A stretch of DNA of 64,000 bases from NCBI GenBank assembly GCA_904419785.1, contig CAJFSY010000008.1:1-64000 (forward strand), written 5' to 3'. The first letter of the stretch is position 1. Each line of letters begins with the position of its first letter. A model generated the notes under the pieces. The model searched no databases. It was not told the DNA's origin and saw only the letters and a list, made by a program, of their open reading frames with translations. Shown one piece after another: positions 10,554 to 20,080 of this stretch. The translations under genes were made by a program, and so were the position numbers. The stretch is from an uncultured Neglectibacter sp. (GTDB lineage: Bacteria; Bacillota; Clostridia; Oscillospirales; Acutalibacteraceae).

Positions 10554-11318
10554 TTACCGGTTATTCTTTAAGATTTCCTGCGCCAGTTCCCCATAAGACT
10601 GCGCCCCCCGGGATGCCCGGTCATAATAGAGCACAGGTTGTCCAAAGCCAGGCGCTTCAGAAAGGCGCACTGTGCGGGGAATGACGGTTTTGAACACTTT
10701 CCGGGGGAAGTATTTCTTTACTTCCTCCACCACCTGCTGTGTCAGGTTCAGCCGGCCGTCATACATGGTCAGAAGCACTCCCTCGATATCCAGCAAGTCG
10801 TTATACTGCCGCTTGACCCGCCGCACGGTGTTCATCAGCTGAGAAAGCCCTTCCAAGGCGTAATACTCGCACTGGATAGGAATCAAGATCGTATCCGCGG
10901 CGGTCAAGGCGTTGGTGGTGATCAATCCCAGGGAAGGCGGGCAATCGATGAATATATAGTCATAGTCTCCACGGATAGGCGCCAAGGCGTTTTTCAGCAT
11001 TGTCTCCCGGTTTTCCAGGTTGACCAGCTCGATCTCAGCGGCGGCCAAGTCCATATGAGAGGGCAAAAGGGACAAGTTCTTGAACTCTGTTTTCAGTAAA
11101 GCGTCTTTCGCCTTAGCCCCGCCGATCAGCACTTCATACACGCTGATCTTGCATTGGCGCCGGTCCACTCCCACGCCGGAAGTGGTATTGCCCTGGGGAT
11201 CAGTATCGGCCAGCAGCACCCGCTTGCCTTTATCCCCCAGTGCGGCGGCCAAATTGACAGCAGTAGTCGTTTTCCCCACGCCGCCCTTTTGGTTGGCTAC
11301 GGCAATGATTTTTCCCAT
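10554..11318 (-). CDS. soj: ParA family ATPase Soj
   Basis: MGKIIAVANQKGGVGKTTTAVNLAAALG deviant Walker A. Confidence 0.96.
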   Translation of the reverse strand: MGKIIAVANQKGGVGKTTTAVNLAAALGDKGKRVLLADTDPQGNTTSGVGVDRRQCKISVYEVLIGGAKAKDALLKTEFKNLSLLPSHMDLAAAEIELVNLENRETMLKNALAPIRGDYDYIFIDCPPSLGLITTNALTAADTILIPIQCEYYALEGLSQLMNTVRRVKRQYNDLLDIEGVLLTMYDGRLNLTQQVVEEVKKYFPRKVFKTVIPRTVRLSEAPGFGQPVLYYDRASRGAQSYGELAQEILKNNR

Positions 11319-11334
11319 TTAGCTCCCCCTCCCA

Positions 11335-11482
11335 AGCTGCGCCTGGACGCAAGTCGCGTTTTTCCCAGCTGAGTTTGACGTCTAATACTCCGCCGCGCCG
11401 TTACATCGGCAACCAGACTATCTCTTTCGCCGTTCTTAGCTGCACCTGGACGCATGTCGCGTTTTTCCAGCTGAGTTTGACG
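11335..11482. repeat. two imperfect ~46-bp direct repeats in the soj-parB leader (11335-11380 and 11438-11482)
   Basis: agctgcgcctggacgcaagtcgcgtttttcccagctgagtttgacg versus agctgcacctggacgcatgtcgcgtttttccagctgagtttgacg. Confidence 0.9.
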
Positions 11483-11522
11483 CCTTGTTGTGATCGTTTT
11501 GAACAAACCGGCGATTGGCGCT

Positions 11523-11531
11523 ATTATACCA
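11523..11531 (-). promoter_or_regulatory. extended -10 promoter element for soj-parB (TGGTATAAT)
   Basis: Reverse complement ATGTGGTATAATAGCG about 200 nt upstream of soj; no strong -35 seen. Confidence 0.5.
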
Positions 11532-11644
11532 CATTTTTTCCCTAAATAAAAGAGCAAGAAGCCTTTGGCGCCGTAAAAGTTTCTCGTTTCTCACTTTTTG
11601 GGAAGCTTGTCCCCCACTCCCTGTTTTGTTTTCCACAGCGGTCA

Positions 11645-11660
11645 TGTTTCATGTGAAACA
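11645..11660. promoter_or_regulatory. degenerate parS-like site TGTTTCATGTGAAACA
   Basis: One mismatch from the 16-bp parS consensus TGTTNCACGTGAAACA. Confidence 0.6.
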
Positions 11661-11680
11661 TTCCTTTTAAACTAGGCAAA

Positions 11681-11722
11681 CGAGAAAAGACGGCCTGGGC
11701 TTTCGCCTGGCCGCCTTCTCTG
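11681..11722 (-). terminator. intrinsic terminator downstream of noc
   Basis: AGAAAAGACGGCCTGGGCTTTCGCCTGGCCGCCTTCTCT hairpin. Confidence 0.6.
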
Positions 11723-11745
11723 TGGGAAATGAATAAGGGAATGGG

Positions 11746-12546
11746 TTAAACTTGTACTCTGTGTAATTTGGGAATGCGCACCGTGCACTCGATATATTCC
11801 TCAGTCTCCTTTTTCTCTGACTGGGCTTGGATGCCTGCGGTTTTCATAGCATCCACGGCGTGGTCGATGGTGTTGATAAACAACCGGATATCCTTCGCCA
11901 CAAAGGTGCGCTTTGGTTTGGCTCCTGTCCGTTTGGGCTGGAGCACTGCTGTTACCAGCTCTTCTGTTTGGGAAACATTCAAATGCTTTTCTCCCGCCTG
12001 CCGCAGGACTTTCTGGCGCAGTGTCATATCGTCAATGCGCAGCAGCGCCCGGGCATGGCGTTCGGTAAGCTTGTACTCTAAAATTTCGGTTTGCTCTTCG
12101 TCTGAGAGCTTTAACAGCCTCAGCTTATTTGCCAAATAAGATTGGCTGATCCCCAGCCGCTTGGCTGCCTCTTCCTGGGTGATCTGCCACTCTCGCAGCA
12201 AATTAACCAGGGCGTTTGCCTGTTCGAACATTTGCAGGTCTTTCCGCTGGATGTTTTCCAGCAAAGCCAGCACCGCGCTGTCCTCTGGGGGACAATCCGC
12301 CAAGAGGGCCGGGATTTCCTTGAGCCCCGCCAGCTTGCACGCCCGAAGCCTCCGTTCCCCGGCAATGAGATAATAGGTGCCGTTTTCTCTGCGCACCGTC
12401 ACCGGTTGAAGCAAACCGTTCTCCCGGATGCTCTGTGCCAGGGCTTCCAGCTCTTCTTGCCGAAAAACTTTCCGGGGCTGGGATGGATTGGGCAGGATAC
12501 GGCTTACCGGCAGCTTGACCAATTTTAGCTTGTCCTTAAAAAACAT
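11746..12546 (-). CDS. noc: Noc-type ParB paralog (nucleoid occlusion protein)
   Basis: ParB fold (IAGERRLRACKLAGL) with Noc-like HTH block ANKLRLLKL...TERHARALL; located next to rsmG as in Bacillus. Confidence 0.85.
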   Translation of the reverse strand: MFFKDKLKLVKLPVSRILPNPSQPRKVFRQEELEALAQSIRENGLLQPVTVRRENGTYYLIAGERRLRACKLAGLKEIPALLADCPPEDSAVLALLENIQRKDLQMFEQANALVNLLREWQITQEEAAKRLGISQSYLANKLRLLKLSDEEQTEILEYKLTERHARALLRIDDMTLRQKVLRQAGEKHLNVSQTEELVTAVLQPKRTGAKPKRTFVAKDIRLFINTIDHAVDAMKTAGIQAQSEKKETEEYIECTVRIPKLHRVQV

Positions 12547-12627
12547 ATGCCGCACCTCCCTTTCGTGGAATATTCTACCACGGGGGAGCTACGGCATTTG
12601 TTGTATCCTGTCGGCTGTATGAAATAT

Positions 12628-13068
12628 TTACAGATATTTTTTGAAGCCTTTCGCTTCGATAAATCCCAATGCTTTGTAGAACTGATGGGCTCCTGTGCGG
12701 TTCATGCCGGAAACCAGGATTTCATAATGGCAATCCCACACATTCTTGCCCCAGGCCTCGATGGATTCAAACATCTTCCGTCCTACGCCTTTGCCTTGGT
12801 AGCTTTCCAGCACAGCTACATTCTCCACAAGCAGTATCGGCCGGCAGCTGTCGCAGATATCCTCGAACACCACGCCGAACAAGCTTCCGCAAATAGCGCC
12901 TGTATCCCGGTCCTCAGCCACCATCAAATACTTTTGAGGGTCGCTGTCGATCTTTTTCAAAAGCTTCTTCACTGTCTCACGGTCCCCGGCCTTATCGCTG
13001 ATCACCAGCATTACCTGGTCCAAACCGTCCAAGTCTTTTTCTTCCGCTTTGCGAAGTATCAATTCCAT
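12628..13068 (-). CDS. GNAT family N-acetyltransferase
   Basis: VLESYQGKGVGRKMFESIE acetyl-CoA binding motif. Confidence 0.88.
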   Translation of the reverse strand: MELILRKAEEKDLDGLDQVMLVISDKAGDRETVKKLLKKIDSDPQKYLMVAEDRDTGAICGSLFGVVFEDICDSCRPILLVENVAVLESYQGKGVGRKMFESIEAWGKNVWDCHYEILVSGMNRTGAHQFYKALGFIEAKGFKKYL

Positions 13069-13080
13069 AGTTATCTCTCC

Positions 13081-13794
13081 TTATAAGGGATGCTTCAAGA
13101 TCGTTCCACCGTGGCGGGGATAGCCTTTTGGAGTAAACCTCAGCTTTTGCACGATGACCAAGTTCCGCTCTTCCCCACCGGGCAAAGTGACCGGCAGCAC
13201 TTCCGGTTCCCCTGCTCCCAAAATATCCAGGGCGTTTTCTGCTTCTTCCAATTCCTGAGCGGCGCCAGGGCCTTTCATGGCGATAAAATAACCCTTCATC
13301 TTTACCAAAGGCATACAGTATTCTGAAAGCACATTTAAAGAAGCCACTGCCCGAGCGGTGGCAACATCATACCGTTCCCGCATGGTTTTATCAAGACCAG
13401 CTTCCTCTGCCCGTTTATGTACCCGGTTGGCGGAGAGCTTCAACGCCTTGCACGCTTCCCCCAGGAAATTCAAACGCTTCATTGTGCCGTCCAGCAAGGT
13501 AAGCTCAATATCCGGCCGGAGTATCTTCAAAGGGATACCAGGAAAACCAGCCCCCGTCCCTACGTCAATGACTTTGGCCCCTTGTTTCAGCTTTTTCCAG
13601 AGCAGCAAAGTCAAGCTATCCAGAAAATGCTTCTCCGCCACTTCTTCGGGCTCGGTAATGGATGTAAGGTTCATTTTCTCATTCCATTCCAGCAAAAGCT
13701 CCATATAGGTCTGGAATTGTTCCGCCTGTTCTGGAGTAACTTTCACTCCCAGCGCTTTTGACTTCTCTATTAAACTTTCCCGGATATCCGTCAT
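13081..13794 (-). CDS. rsmG: 16S rRNA (guanine527-N7)-methyltransferase RsmG
   Basis: KVIDVGTGAGFPGIPLKI motif and synteny downstream of mnmG. Confidence 0.95.
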   Translation of the reverse strand: MTDIRESLIEKSKALGVKVTPEQAEQFQTYMELLLEWNEKMNLTSITEPEEVAEKHFLDSLTLLLWKKLKQGAKVIDVGTGAGFPGIPLKILRPDIELTLLDGTMKRLNFLGEACKALKLSANRVHKRAEEAGLDKTMRERYDVATARAVASLNVLSEYCMPLVKMKGYFIAMKGPGAAQELEEAENALDILGAGEPEVLPVTLPGGEERNLVIVQKLRFTPKGYPRHGGTILKHPL

Positions 13795-15692
13795 GTTGGT
13801 TCCCCTCCCTTTTCTTTCCGCAGTTCTCGTTCTTTAGCCGCCAGCCAAATCAGCAGCACAGAGATATCCGCAGGGCTTACTCCTGAGATTCTTCCGGCTT
13901 GGCCGATATTTTCCGGTTTTACCTTATTCAGCTTTTCCCCGGCTTCCAAGCGCAGCCCCTTGATTTGAGAATAATCCACATCTTCCGGAAGCCGTTTCCG
14001 CTCCAGCCGCCGGGCTTCTTCTATATCTGCCAGCTGCCGTTTGATATATCCCTCATATTTCAATTCGATCTCTACGTTCTCAAACACCGCCGAAGGATAT
14101 TCCGGCCTGTCGCGGTCTACCGGGGTCAAATCTTTATAAGTGATTTGCGGGCGCTTTAACAAATCCGAAAGTTTCGCGCCGGTGGACAAAGGAGATGTTC
14201 CACGTGAAACAAGTATCTGGTTCAGCTCCTCAGAAGGAGGCAAATTGGTGGATTGCACACGTTTCAACTCCGCGGCCATTTGCTCCTGCTTGCGTTGGAA
14301 CTTCTCCCACCTCTGGTCCGAGATCAAGCCGAGCTTTCTTCCCAAGGGAGTCAGCCGCTGATCGGCATTGTCCTGCCGCAGCACCAAACGGTATTCCGAG
14401 CGGGAAGTCATCATGCGGTAAGGGTCGTTGGCGCCTTTGGTGATCAGATCGTCAATTAGAGTGCCAATATAGGAGCTGGCCCGGTCCAGCACGAAACGTT
14501 CCTTGCCTTGAACTTTCAAAGCCGCATTGATCCCCGCAATCAATCCTTGGGCGGCGGCTTCTTCGTAACCGGAACTGCCGTTGAATTGCCCCGCTCCATA
14601 AAGGCCCGGCCAATCTCGAAACTCAAGGGTCGCGGAAAGCTGCAAGGGGTCGCAGCAATCGTATTCGATAGCATATGCAGTCCGCATGATCTCCACATGT
14701 TCCAAACCAGGAATGGTATGATAAAAAGCCAGCTGCACATCTTCCGGCAGAGAAGAGCTCATGCCTTGCAAATACATCTCTTCTGTATCCAGTCCACAAG
14801 GCTCGATAAACAACTGATGCCGTGGTTTTTCCGGGAAGCGCACCACTTTATCCTCAATGCTGGGGCAGTAACGGGGACCGATACCCTCGATTTGGCCGCT
14901 GTACAACGGAGAACGGTGGATATTCTCTAAAATGACTTGCTTTGTGGAGTCGTTGGTCCAGCTTACATGGCATACAGATTTATTTTCCAAAGGCTCTTCC
15001 GTATCATAAGAGAAGGGCGCAACGGGTTCGTCCCCCTGCTGTACTTCTAACCCGGAAAAATCGATGGAGGATTTCAGCACACGGGCTGGGGTGCCGGTTT
15101 TGAACCTCCGCAAGGAAATGCCCAGCTGTTCCAAAGAATCGGGCAAAAACGCCGCCGGGAACATGCCGTCGGGCCCGCTCTCATAAGAAACATCCCCCAC
15201 GAAAATCTTGCCGCCCAAAAAAGTACCGGTGGCCAAGATAACCGTTTTAGCGTGGTATACAGCTTCCAGCCGGGATGTCAGCAGCCATTCCCCCTCACCC
15301 TGTTCCAGCTTGACGATCTCCCCTTGCCGCAAGGTCAGGTTGGGACAAAGTTCCAGCTTATGTTTCATCACACGGGCATATTGGTTCCGGTCGATCTGCG
15401 CCCGAAGAGAATGAACAGCAGGTCCTTTGCCAAGGTTCAGCATCCTGCTTTGGATGGTGCATTCATCGGCGGTTTTTCCCATCTCCCCGCCCAGAGCGTC
15501 GATCTCCCTGACCAGATGGCCTTTGGCAGTGCCGCCAATGCTGGGATTGCACGGACAGTTGCCCACAGCGTCCAGGTTGATGGTAAACACAATGGTAGAA
15601 CAGCCCAGCCGGGCAGAAGCCAGGGCTGCCTCAATCCCAGCGTGACCAGCGCCTATTACAGCCACATCATAAGAAGCAGCGTTATAAATCAT
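13791..15692 (-). CDS. mnmG: tRNA uridine-5-carboxymethylaminomethyl modification enzyme MnmG
   Basis: MIYNAASYDVAVIGAGHAGIEAALASARLG; start moved from 15779 to 15692. Confidence 0.96.
   Translation of the reverse strand: MIYNAASYDVAVIGAGHAGIEAALASARLGCSTIVFTINLDAVGNCPCNPSIGGTAKGHLVREIDALGGEMGKTADECTIQSRMLNLGKGPAVHSLRAQIDRNQYARVMKHKLELCPNLTLRQGEIVKLEQGEGEWLLTSRLEAVYHAKTVILATGTFLGGKIFVGDVSYESGPDGMFPAAFLPDSLEQLGISLRRFKTGTPARVLKSSIDFSGLEVQQGDEPVAPFSYDTEEPLENKSVCHVSWTNDSTKQVILENIHRSPLYSGQIEGIGPRYCPSIEDKVVRFPEKPRHQLFIEPCGLDTEEMYLQGMSSSLPEDVQLAFYHTIPGLEHVEIMRTAYAIEYDCCDPLQLSATLEFRDWPGLYGAGQFNGSSGYEEAAAQGLIAGINAALKVQGKERFVLDRASSYIGTLIDDLITKGANDPYRMMTSRSEYRLVLRQDNADQRLTPLGRKLGLISDQRWEKFQRKQEQMAAELKRVQSTNLPPSEELNQILVSRGTSPLSTGAKLSDLLKRPQITYKDLTPVDRDRPEYPSAVFENVEIELKYEGYIKRQLADIEEARRLERKRLPEDVDYSQIKGLRLEAGEKLNKVKPENIGQAGRISGVSPADISVLLIWLAAKERELRKEKGGEPT
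14196..14211. promoter_or_regulatory. parS: perfect parS site TGTTCCACGTGAAACA inside mnmG
   Basis: Exact match to the Spo0J/ParB consensus. Confidence 0.92.
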
Positions 15693-15877
15693 AGAAGAAC
15701 CTCCAAAACGCCGAAGGCGCGTAAAGTTTTCGCACAAGCCTTTTACAAAAGGCTTGCAGGGTTTGGAGCAACGCCCCAAGGTCTAAAAAAACTACATAGC
15801 ACTAACAAATACCGAAGAACAGCCAAGCGCTTTCTCCGGTGGGTAACATAGCAAGGCCATAACCCACAGCTTCACAA

Positions 15878-17245
15878 TCACTTACCTACACAGAATTCCT
15901 CAAAGACCTGGTCGATGATCTCTTCGCTTACATGTTCCCCAGTCAAAGCGGACAAAGCATTCAATGCGTCCTCTACACAAACGGTCACAGCGTCCCAGGT
16001 CATGCCACCAAGCAGGGCGTTCTCACCTTCCGCTAAGCTTTCCAAAGCCCGTTGAGCGTCGGACCTTTGCCGTTGGGTAAACAGCACGCCTTCCTCCGGA
16101 TGGAAATCTTTAGTGTCCAATATTTCGGACACTGCTTGTTCCAGCTCCGGAAGCCCTTCCCCATTGGCGGCAGAAAGAAACACTGTTTTCTCGAAACGGG
16201 AGTGAATCTCTTCCACGTCGATCTCCGTAGGCAGATCTGTTTTATTCACAATAGCGATGGAGGGAACATCCCCTAAAGAGTCCATCAATTCCCGGTCCTC
16301 TTTTGTCAGGCTTTGGGAAGAATCGAACACAGCCAGCACCAGCTGGGCGGTTTCCAGCCGTTTCCGAGCGGCCTGCACACCGATGCTTTCCACCGGGTCC
16401 TCTGTTTCACGAATCCCGGCAGTATCCGCCAGCCGCAAAGGCACTCCCGCCAAGAGCACCGTCTCTTCCACCACGTCCCGGGTGGTGCCCGCATATTGGG
16501 TAACGATAGACCGTTCACACCCGGAAAGCAAGTTCATCAACGTGGACTTTCCAGCGTTAGGCCTTCCCGCGATCACCGTAGCGAGACCTTCCCGGTACAT
16601 CCTGCCCCGGTCGAATCCGCGAAGCAGTTCTATTAACGCTTCCTTACCCCGGCGGATTCCGGAAAGGAGTTCTTCTTCCTCCACCTCGGGCACGTCCTCC
16701 TCGGGAAAATCCGCCCATGCCGCCAAATGGCTGGCCTGCGTCATCAGCCCATCTTTCACCTCTTGTATCTTTCGGGACAACAGCCCGGAACTGCCTGCTT
16801 CGGCGGCTTTCATAGCCTGTTCCCCGCTGGCGCCGATGATGCCCATCACCGCTTCGGCCTGGGCCAGGTCCAGCTTGCCGTTGAGGAAGGCCCGCCGGGT
16901 GAATTCCCCAGGCCCCGCAGGAGAAGCGCCAGCGTCAAGGGTCACTTGCAGCAAACGCTTCGTCACATAAAGCCCGCCGTGACAGGAAAGCTCCACTACA
17001 TCTTCGCCGGTATAGCTTTTTGGCCCCCGGAACACAAGGGCCACAACATCATCCAGTTTTTCCCCGGCGGCAGTATACGCTCCTCCCAGTTGGGCGGTAT
17101 AGCCTTTCATCTCGCAAATAGCTTTCCCGCTTACTCCCCGGAACACACGGTCGGCAACGGTAAAAGCCTCTTTTCCCGATATGCGCACAATGCCGATCCC
17201 TCCCGGCGCCGGAGCGGTAGAGATAGCGGCGATGGTTTTTTCCAT
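15878..17245 (-). CDS. mnmE: tRNA modification GTPase MnmE
   Basis: MEKTIAAISTAPAPGGIGIVRISG, GRPNAGKSTLMN, C-terminal FCVGK. Confidence 0.96.
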   Translation of the reverse strand: MEKTIAAISTAPAPGGIGIVRISGKEAFTVADRVFRGVSGKAICEMKGYTAQLGGAYTAAGEKLDDVVALVFRGPKSYTGEDVVELSCHGGLYVTKRLLQVTLDAGASPAGPGEFTRRAFLNGKLDLAQAEAVMGIIGASGEQAMKAAEAGSSGLLSRKIQEVKDGLMTQASHLAAWADFPEEDVPEVEEEELLSGIRRGKEALIELLRGFDRGRMYREGLATVIAGRPNAGKSTLMNLLSGCERSIVTQYAGTTRDVVEETVLLAGVPLRLADTAGIRETEDPVESIGVQAARKRLETAQLVLAVFDSSQSLTKEDRELMDSLGDVPSIAIVNKTDLPTEIDVEEIHSRFEKTVFLSAANGEGLPELEQAVSEILDTKDFHPEEGVLFTQRQRSDAQRALESLAEGENALLGGMTWDAVTVCVEDALNALSALTGEHVSEEIIDQVFEEFCVGK

Positions 17246-17320
17246 AAGCTTCCCCCTTTCAAAAGGTAGAAAAAAGCGTGCAAAAATGGGGCCGCCAAAT
17301 TGGCCGCCCCATCTGGATGT

Positions 17321-18142
17321 TTATTTCTTTTCGATCCGCCCATAAATAGGGGTGTTGGGATCGTCGGCTTTAGGACCTTCCGCCCTGGGCGCAGGACTCA
17401 TCCGGTTCCGGTCGTTACGGGGACGGCGGTTCCGGTCGTTGAAGCCGCCATGTCCGCCGCGGCCTCGATTGCCGCCGCGCCGGTCGTTACGCCGGGGCTG
17501 GGGACGTTCCCCGCCTTCGGGCCCAATCACCACATGGCGTCCTTGATCCACGCCCTCGCTCCAAGACTTGGCGCCTTCCACAGTCTGCACCGCTGTATGG
17601 ATAATACGGCGCTCATAAGGATTCATGGGCTCTAAAGAAGAGTTGCGGCCAGTCTTAACAGCACGGGCAGCCATCTTTTTGCCCAGGGCTTCCAAGGTCT
17701 CCTTGCGCTTCTCACGGTAGTTGCCCACATCCAAAGTAATGCGGAAATAAGAGCCGTCCACATGATTGGCCACCAAAGAAGCCAAGTACTGCAAAGCGTC
17801 CAGCGTTTCGCCCCGGTGCCCGATGATGAACCCGATATCTTCCCCAGAAAGGATCAGCGCGGCGCCCGCTTCTTCCTCATGGATCTCCACGGTAGCCTGG
17901 GGCAAGCCCATTTCGCGCAGAACATTTTTCAAATAGTCAGCGGCCTCCTGCGCGGGGCTGTCCTTCTCCTGCACATAAGCCCGCACTTTCGCGGGACTGC
18001 CGCCGAATAAACCGAAGGTCTTTTTCTGGGGCATCTCCAAAATCTCAAATTCCGCTTCCAAAGTGTCAACGCCCAATTCCCGGCATGCGTTGGCAAAAGC
18101 GATTTCCACGGTTTCGCCCTTGGCAATAGCTTCTCTCAACAT
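17321..18142 (-). CDS. jag: RNA-binding protein Jag/KhpB (KH + R3H)
   Basis: Jag-N domain, IGHRGETLDALQYLASLVAN KH motif, R3H NPYERRIIHTAVQ. Confidence 0.93.
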   Translation of the reverse strand: MLREAIAKGETVEIAFANACRELGVDTLEAEFEILEMPQKKTFGLFGGSPAKVRAYVQEKDSPAQEAADYLKNVLREMGLPQATVEIHEEEAGAALILSGEDIGFIIGHRGETLDALQYLASLVANHVDGSYFRITLDVGNYREKRKETLEALGKKMAARAVKTGRNSSLEPMNPYERRIIHTAVQTVEGAKSWSEGVDQGRHVVIGPEGGERPQPRRNDRRGGNRGRGGHGGFNDRNRRPRNDRNRMSPAPRAEGPKADDPNTPIYGRIEKK

Positions 18143-18162
18143 AACGCAAACTTCCTTTCGGT

Positions 18163-19251
18163 TCACTTTTTCGTGCCCATATAGTCGCTGGAATTTCCAG
18201 AATTACCCGAACCGTTTTTCTTCTTTTTAGCCCCCTGCTTTTTGCCGGAGTTTTTATCCTGCTTCTGCTGCTGGGGAGCGGCTGCCAACCGTTCCGCGAT
18301 CTCCTTTTGAGCCGCGGCGGGAAGAGGTTTTACGTTGGCCTCAGCCAGTTCCAAAGTGACGGCCCGCTGGGCTTCCACCTTGGCGATCATATGATTGACG
18401 CTGAAATATTTGTTCGTGACAAGGGTCTGGAGAAAACTGGTAACAGAAGAAATAACCCAGTAAAGACCCACGGCGGTAGGCATGACCCATGCCCAGTAAA
18501 CGCTGATCAAGGGCAGAACGTACATCATGCCTTTCATGCAGCCGGGCTGGTTCTGGCCGATAGTCATCTTTTGAGTGTGAGTCATATAAAATTGCAGGCC
18601 AAAGCTGGTGATCAAAGACAAAGCAGGAATCACCCACAGGAACGTCAGGAAATCAGAACCTTGAGGAGTGGCCAGCAAATCCAATCCGAAAAACTTAAAA
18701 CCGCTGGAAAAAGAACCGATTTTATCAAGATCCTCGGGAGTGAACATGGTCAAATGGTTCCGCAGGGCGTCAAAATTCCGAATGATGTCCATCTCGGAAT
18801 AAATGCCGCCGGAAGTAGCGGAAGAAACCATGCCGGGAATACGGTTGATAAAATCCGTAGCGGCCTGAATCCGGTCAGAAGCAATGTGCAGGGTGTTGGA
18901 AAGAGGCATGATAACCGAATAGTAAATGCCCAGCATAATGGGCAAAGGCAGCAAAGCGGTCAAACAGCCGCCGCCGGGGTTTACTCCCTCTTTCTCATAG
19001 AGCTTCATCAGCTCTTCGTTATACTTCTGCTTGTTGTCGCCATAGCGTTTTTGCAGTTCTTTCTGTTTTTCCGAAAGCTTCGACTGGGAGGCCATGCTCC
19101 TCTGCTGCTTAATGGAAAAGGGAAACAGAACCGCTTTGACGATAATGGTAAAGAAAATGATGGCTACACCGTAGTTTTGAAAAATAGAATATAAAAACCA
19201 CAGCAAATAGCCCAGGATGCTTCCAAAGAAATTGAAAATCGCCATCAACAT
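18163..19251 (-). CDS. yidC: membrane insertase YidC
   Basis: YidC core (FTIIVKAVLFPFSIKQQRSMASQSKLSEKQKELQKRYG). Confidence 0.95.
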   Translation of the reverse strand: MLMAIFNFFGSILGYLLWFLYSIFQNYGVAIIFFTIIVKAVLFPFSIKQQRSMASQSKLSEKQKELQKRYGDNKQKYNEELMKLYEKEGVNPGGGCLTALLPLPIMLGIYYSVIMPLSNTLHIASDRIQAATDFINRIPGMVSSATSGGIYSEMDIIRNFDALRNHLTMFTPEDLDKIGSFSSGFKFFGLDLLATPQGSDFLTFLWVIPALSLITSFGLQFYMTHTQKMTIGQNQPGCMKGMMYVLPLISVYWAWVMPTAVGLYWVISSVTSFLQTLVTNKYFSVNHMIAKVEAQRAVTLELAEANVKPLPAAAQKEIAERLAAAPQQQKQDKNSGKKQGAKKKKNGSGNSGNSSDYMGTKK

Positions 19252-19272
19252 ATCAAATGTTACGCTCCTCTT

Positions 19273-19512
19273 TTAGCCCAGCTTATTCTTCTTTTCCTTT
19301 TTTTCGGGGACCGGGTCGTAACCGCCCCGGCTCCAGGGGTTGCAGCGCAAAATGCGCCAAAGGGTCAAAATTCCCCCTTTAAACGCCCCAAATCGTTCAA
19401 TAGCCTCCAGACCATACTGGGAGCAGGTGGGGATATATTTGCACATAGCGGGTTTTCGCGGCGAGATGGCGCTTCGATAAAAACGGATAAGCCACAAAAA
19501 AATCTGTTTCAA
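19273..19512 (-). CDS. yidD: membrane protein insertion efficiency factor YidD
   Basis: [58 protein letters not shown]. Confidence 0.96.
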   Translation of the reverse strand: MKQIFLWLIRFYRSAISPRKPAMCKYIPTCSQYGLEAIERFGAFKGGILTLWRILRCNPWSRGGYDPVPEKKEKKNKLG

Positions 19513-19910
19513 GGCATATCCTCCCCCAAAATCCCCGCAGCTGAAAGCTGACGCACCATTTGGAGCGCCACGTCGGTGCTTTTCACATAAGGGGTCTTGC
19601 CACGGGCCACAAATACCAGGTCAAACCCAGGACGCACCCTGCCGGCCAAGCCGCGGAAAGCTTCCCGGATCACCCGGCGGGACCGGTTGCGCAGCACAGC
19701 GTTGCCGATCTTTTTGCTTGTGGTGATGCCCACCCGCACGTTTTTGGTGCGGTTTTTCATCACATAGACCACTACAAGGGGAGTGACATAGCTTTTTCCT
19801 CTGGCGTAAAGCCGCCGGAAATCGCTGTTTCTGCAAAGCGGCACAAACTGATCCATCGAAAAAAGCCACCACCCTTCCGCGCCAGGTCCTTCATAAAAAA
19901 ACACAAACAA
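19509..19910 (-). CDS. rnpA: ribonuclease P protein component
   Basis: [28 protein letters not shown]; real start probably about 19 codons in. Confidence 0.94.
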   Translation of the reverse strand: MFVFFYEGPGAEGWWLFSMDQFVPLCRNSDFRRLYARGKSYVTPLVVVYVMKNRTKNVRVGITTSKKIGNAVLRNRSRRVIREAFRGLAGRVRPGFDLVFVARGKTPYVKSTDVALQMVRQLSAAGILGEDMP

Positions 19911-19945
19911 AGAAAGGCCACGCTAAGGTGACCTTTGAAGCGTCA

Positions 19946-20080
19946 TCAATAAGTAAGACGCGCTCTGCCTTTTGCCCTGCGGCGTGCAAGTACCTTGCGA
20001 CCGTTTCTGTCAGACATTCTCTTCCGGAACCCATGCTCCTTCTTTCTGTGGAGCTTCTTGGGCTGATACGTTCTCAGCAT
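19946..20080 (-). CDS. rpmH: 50S ribosomal protein L34 (44 aa)
   Basis: My translation: [44 protein letters not shown]; absent from the ORF track because of its size. Confidence 0.97.
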   Translation of the reverse strand: MLRTYQPKKLHRKKEHGFRKRMSDRNGRKVLARRRAKGRARLTY

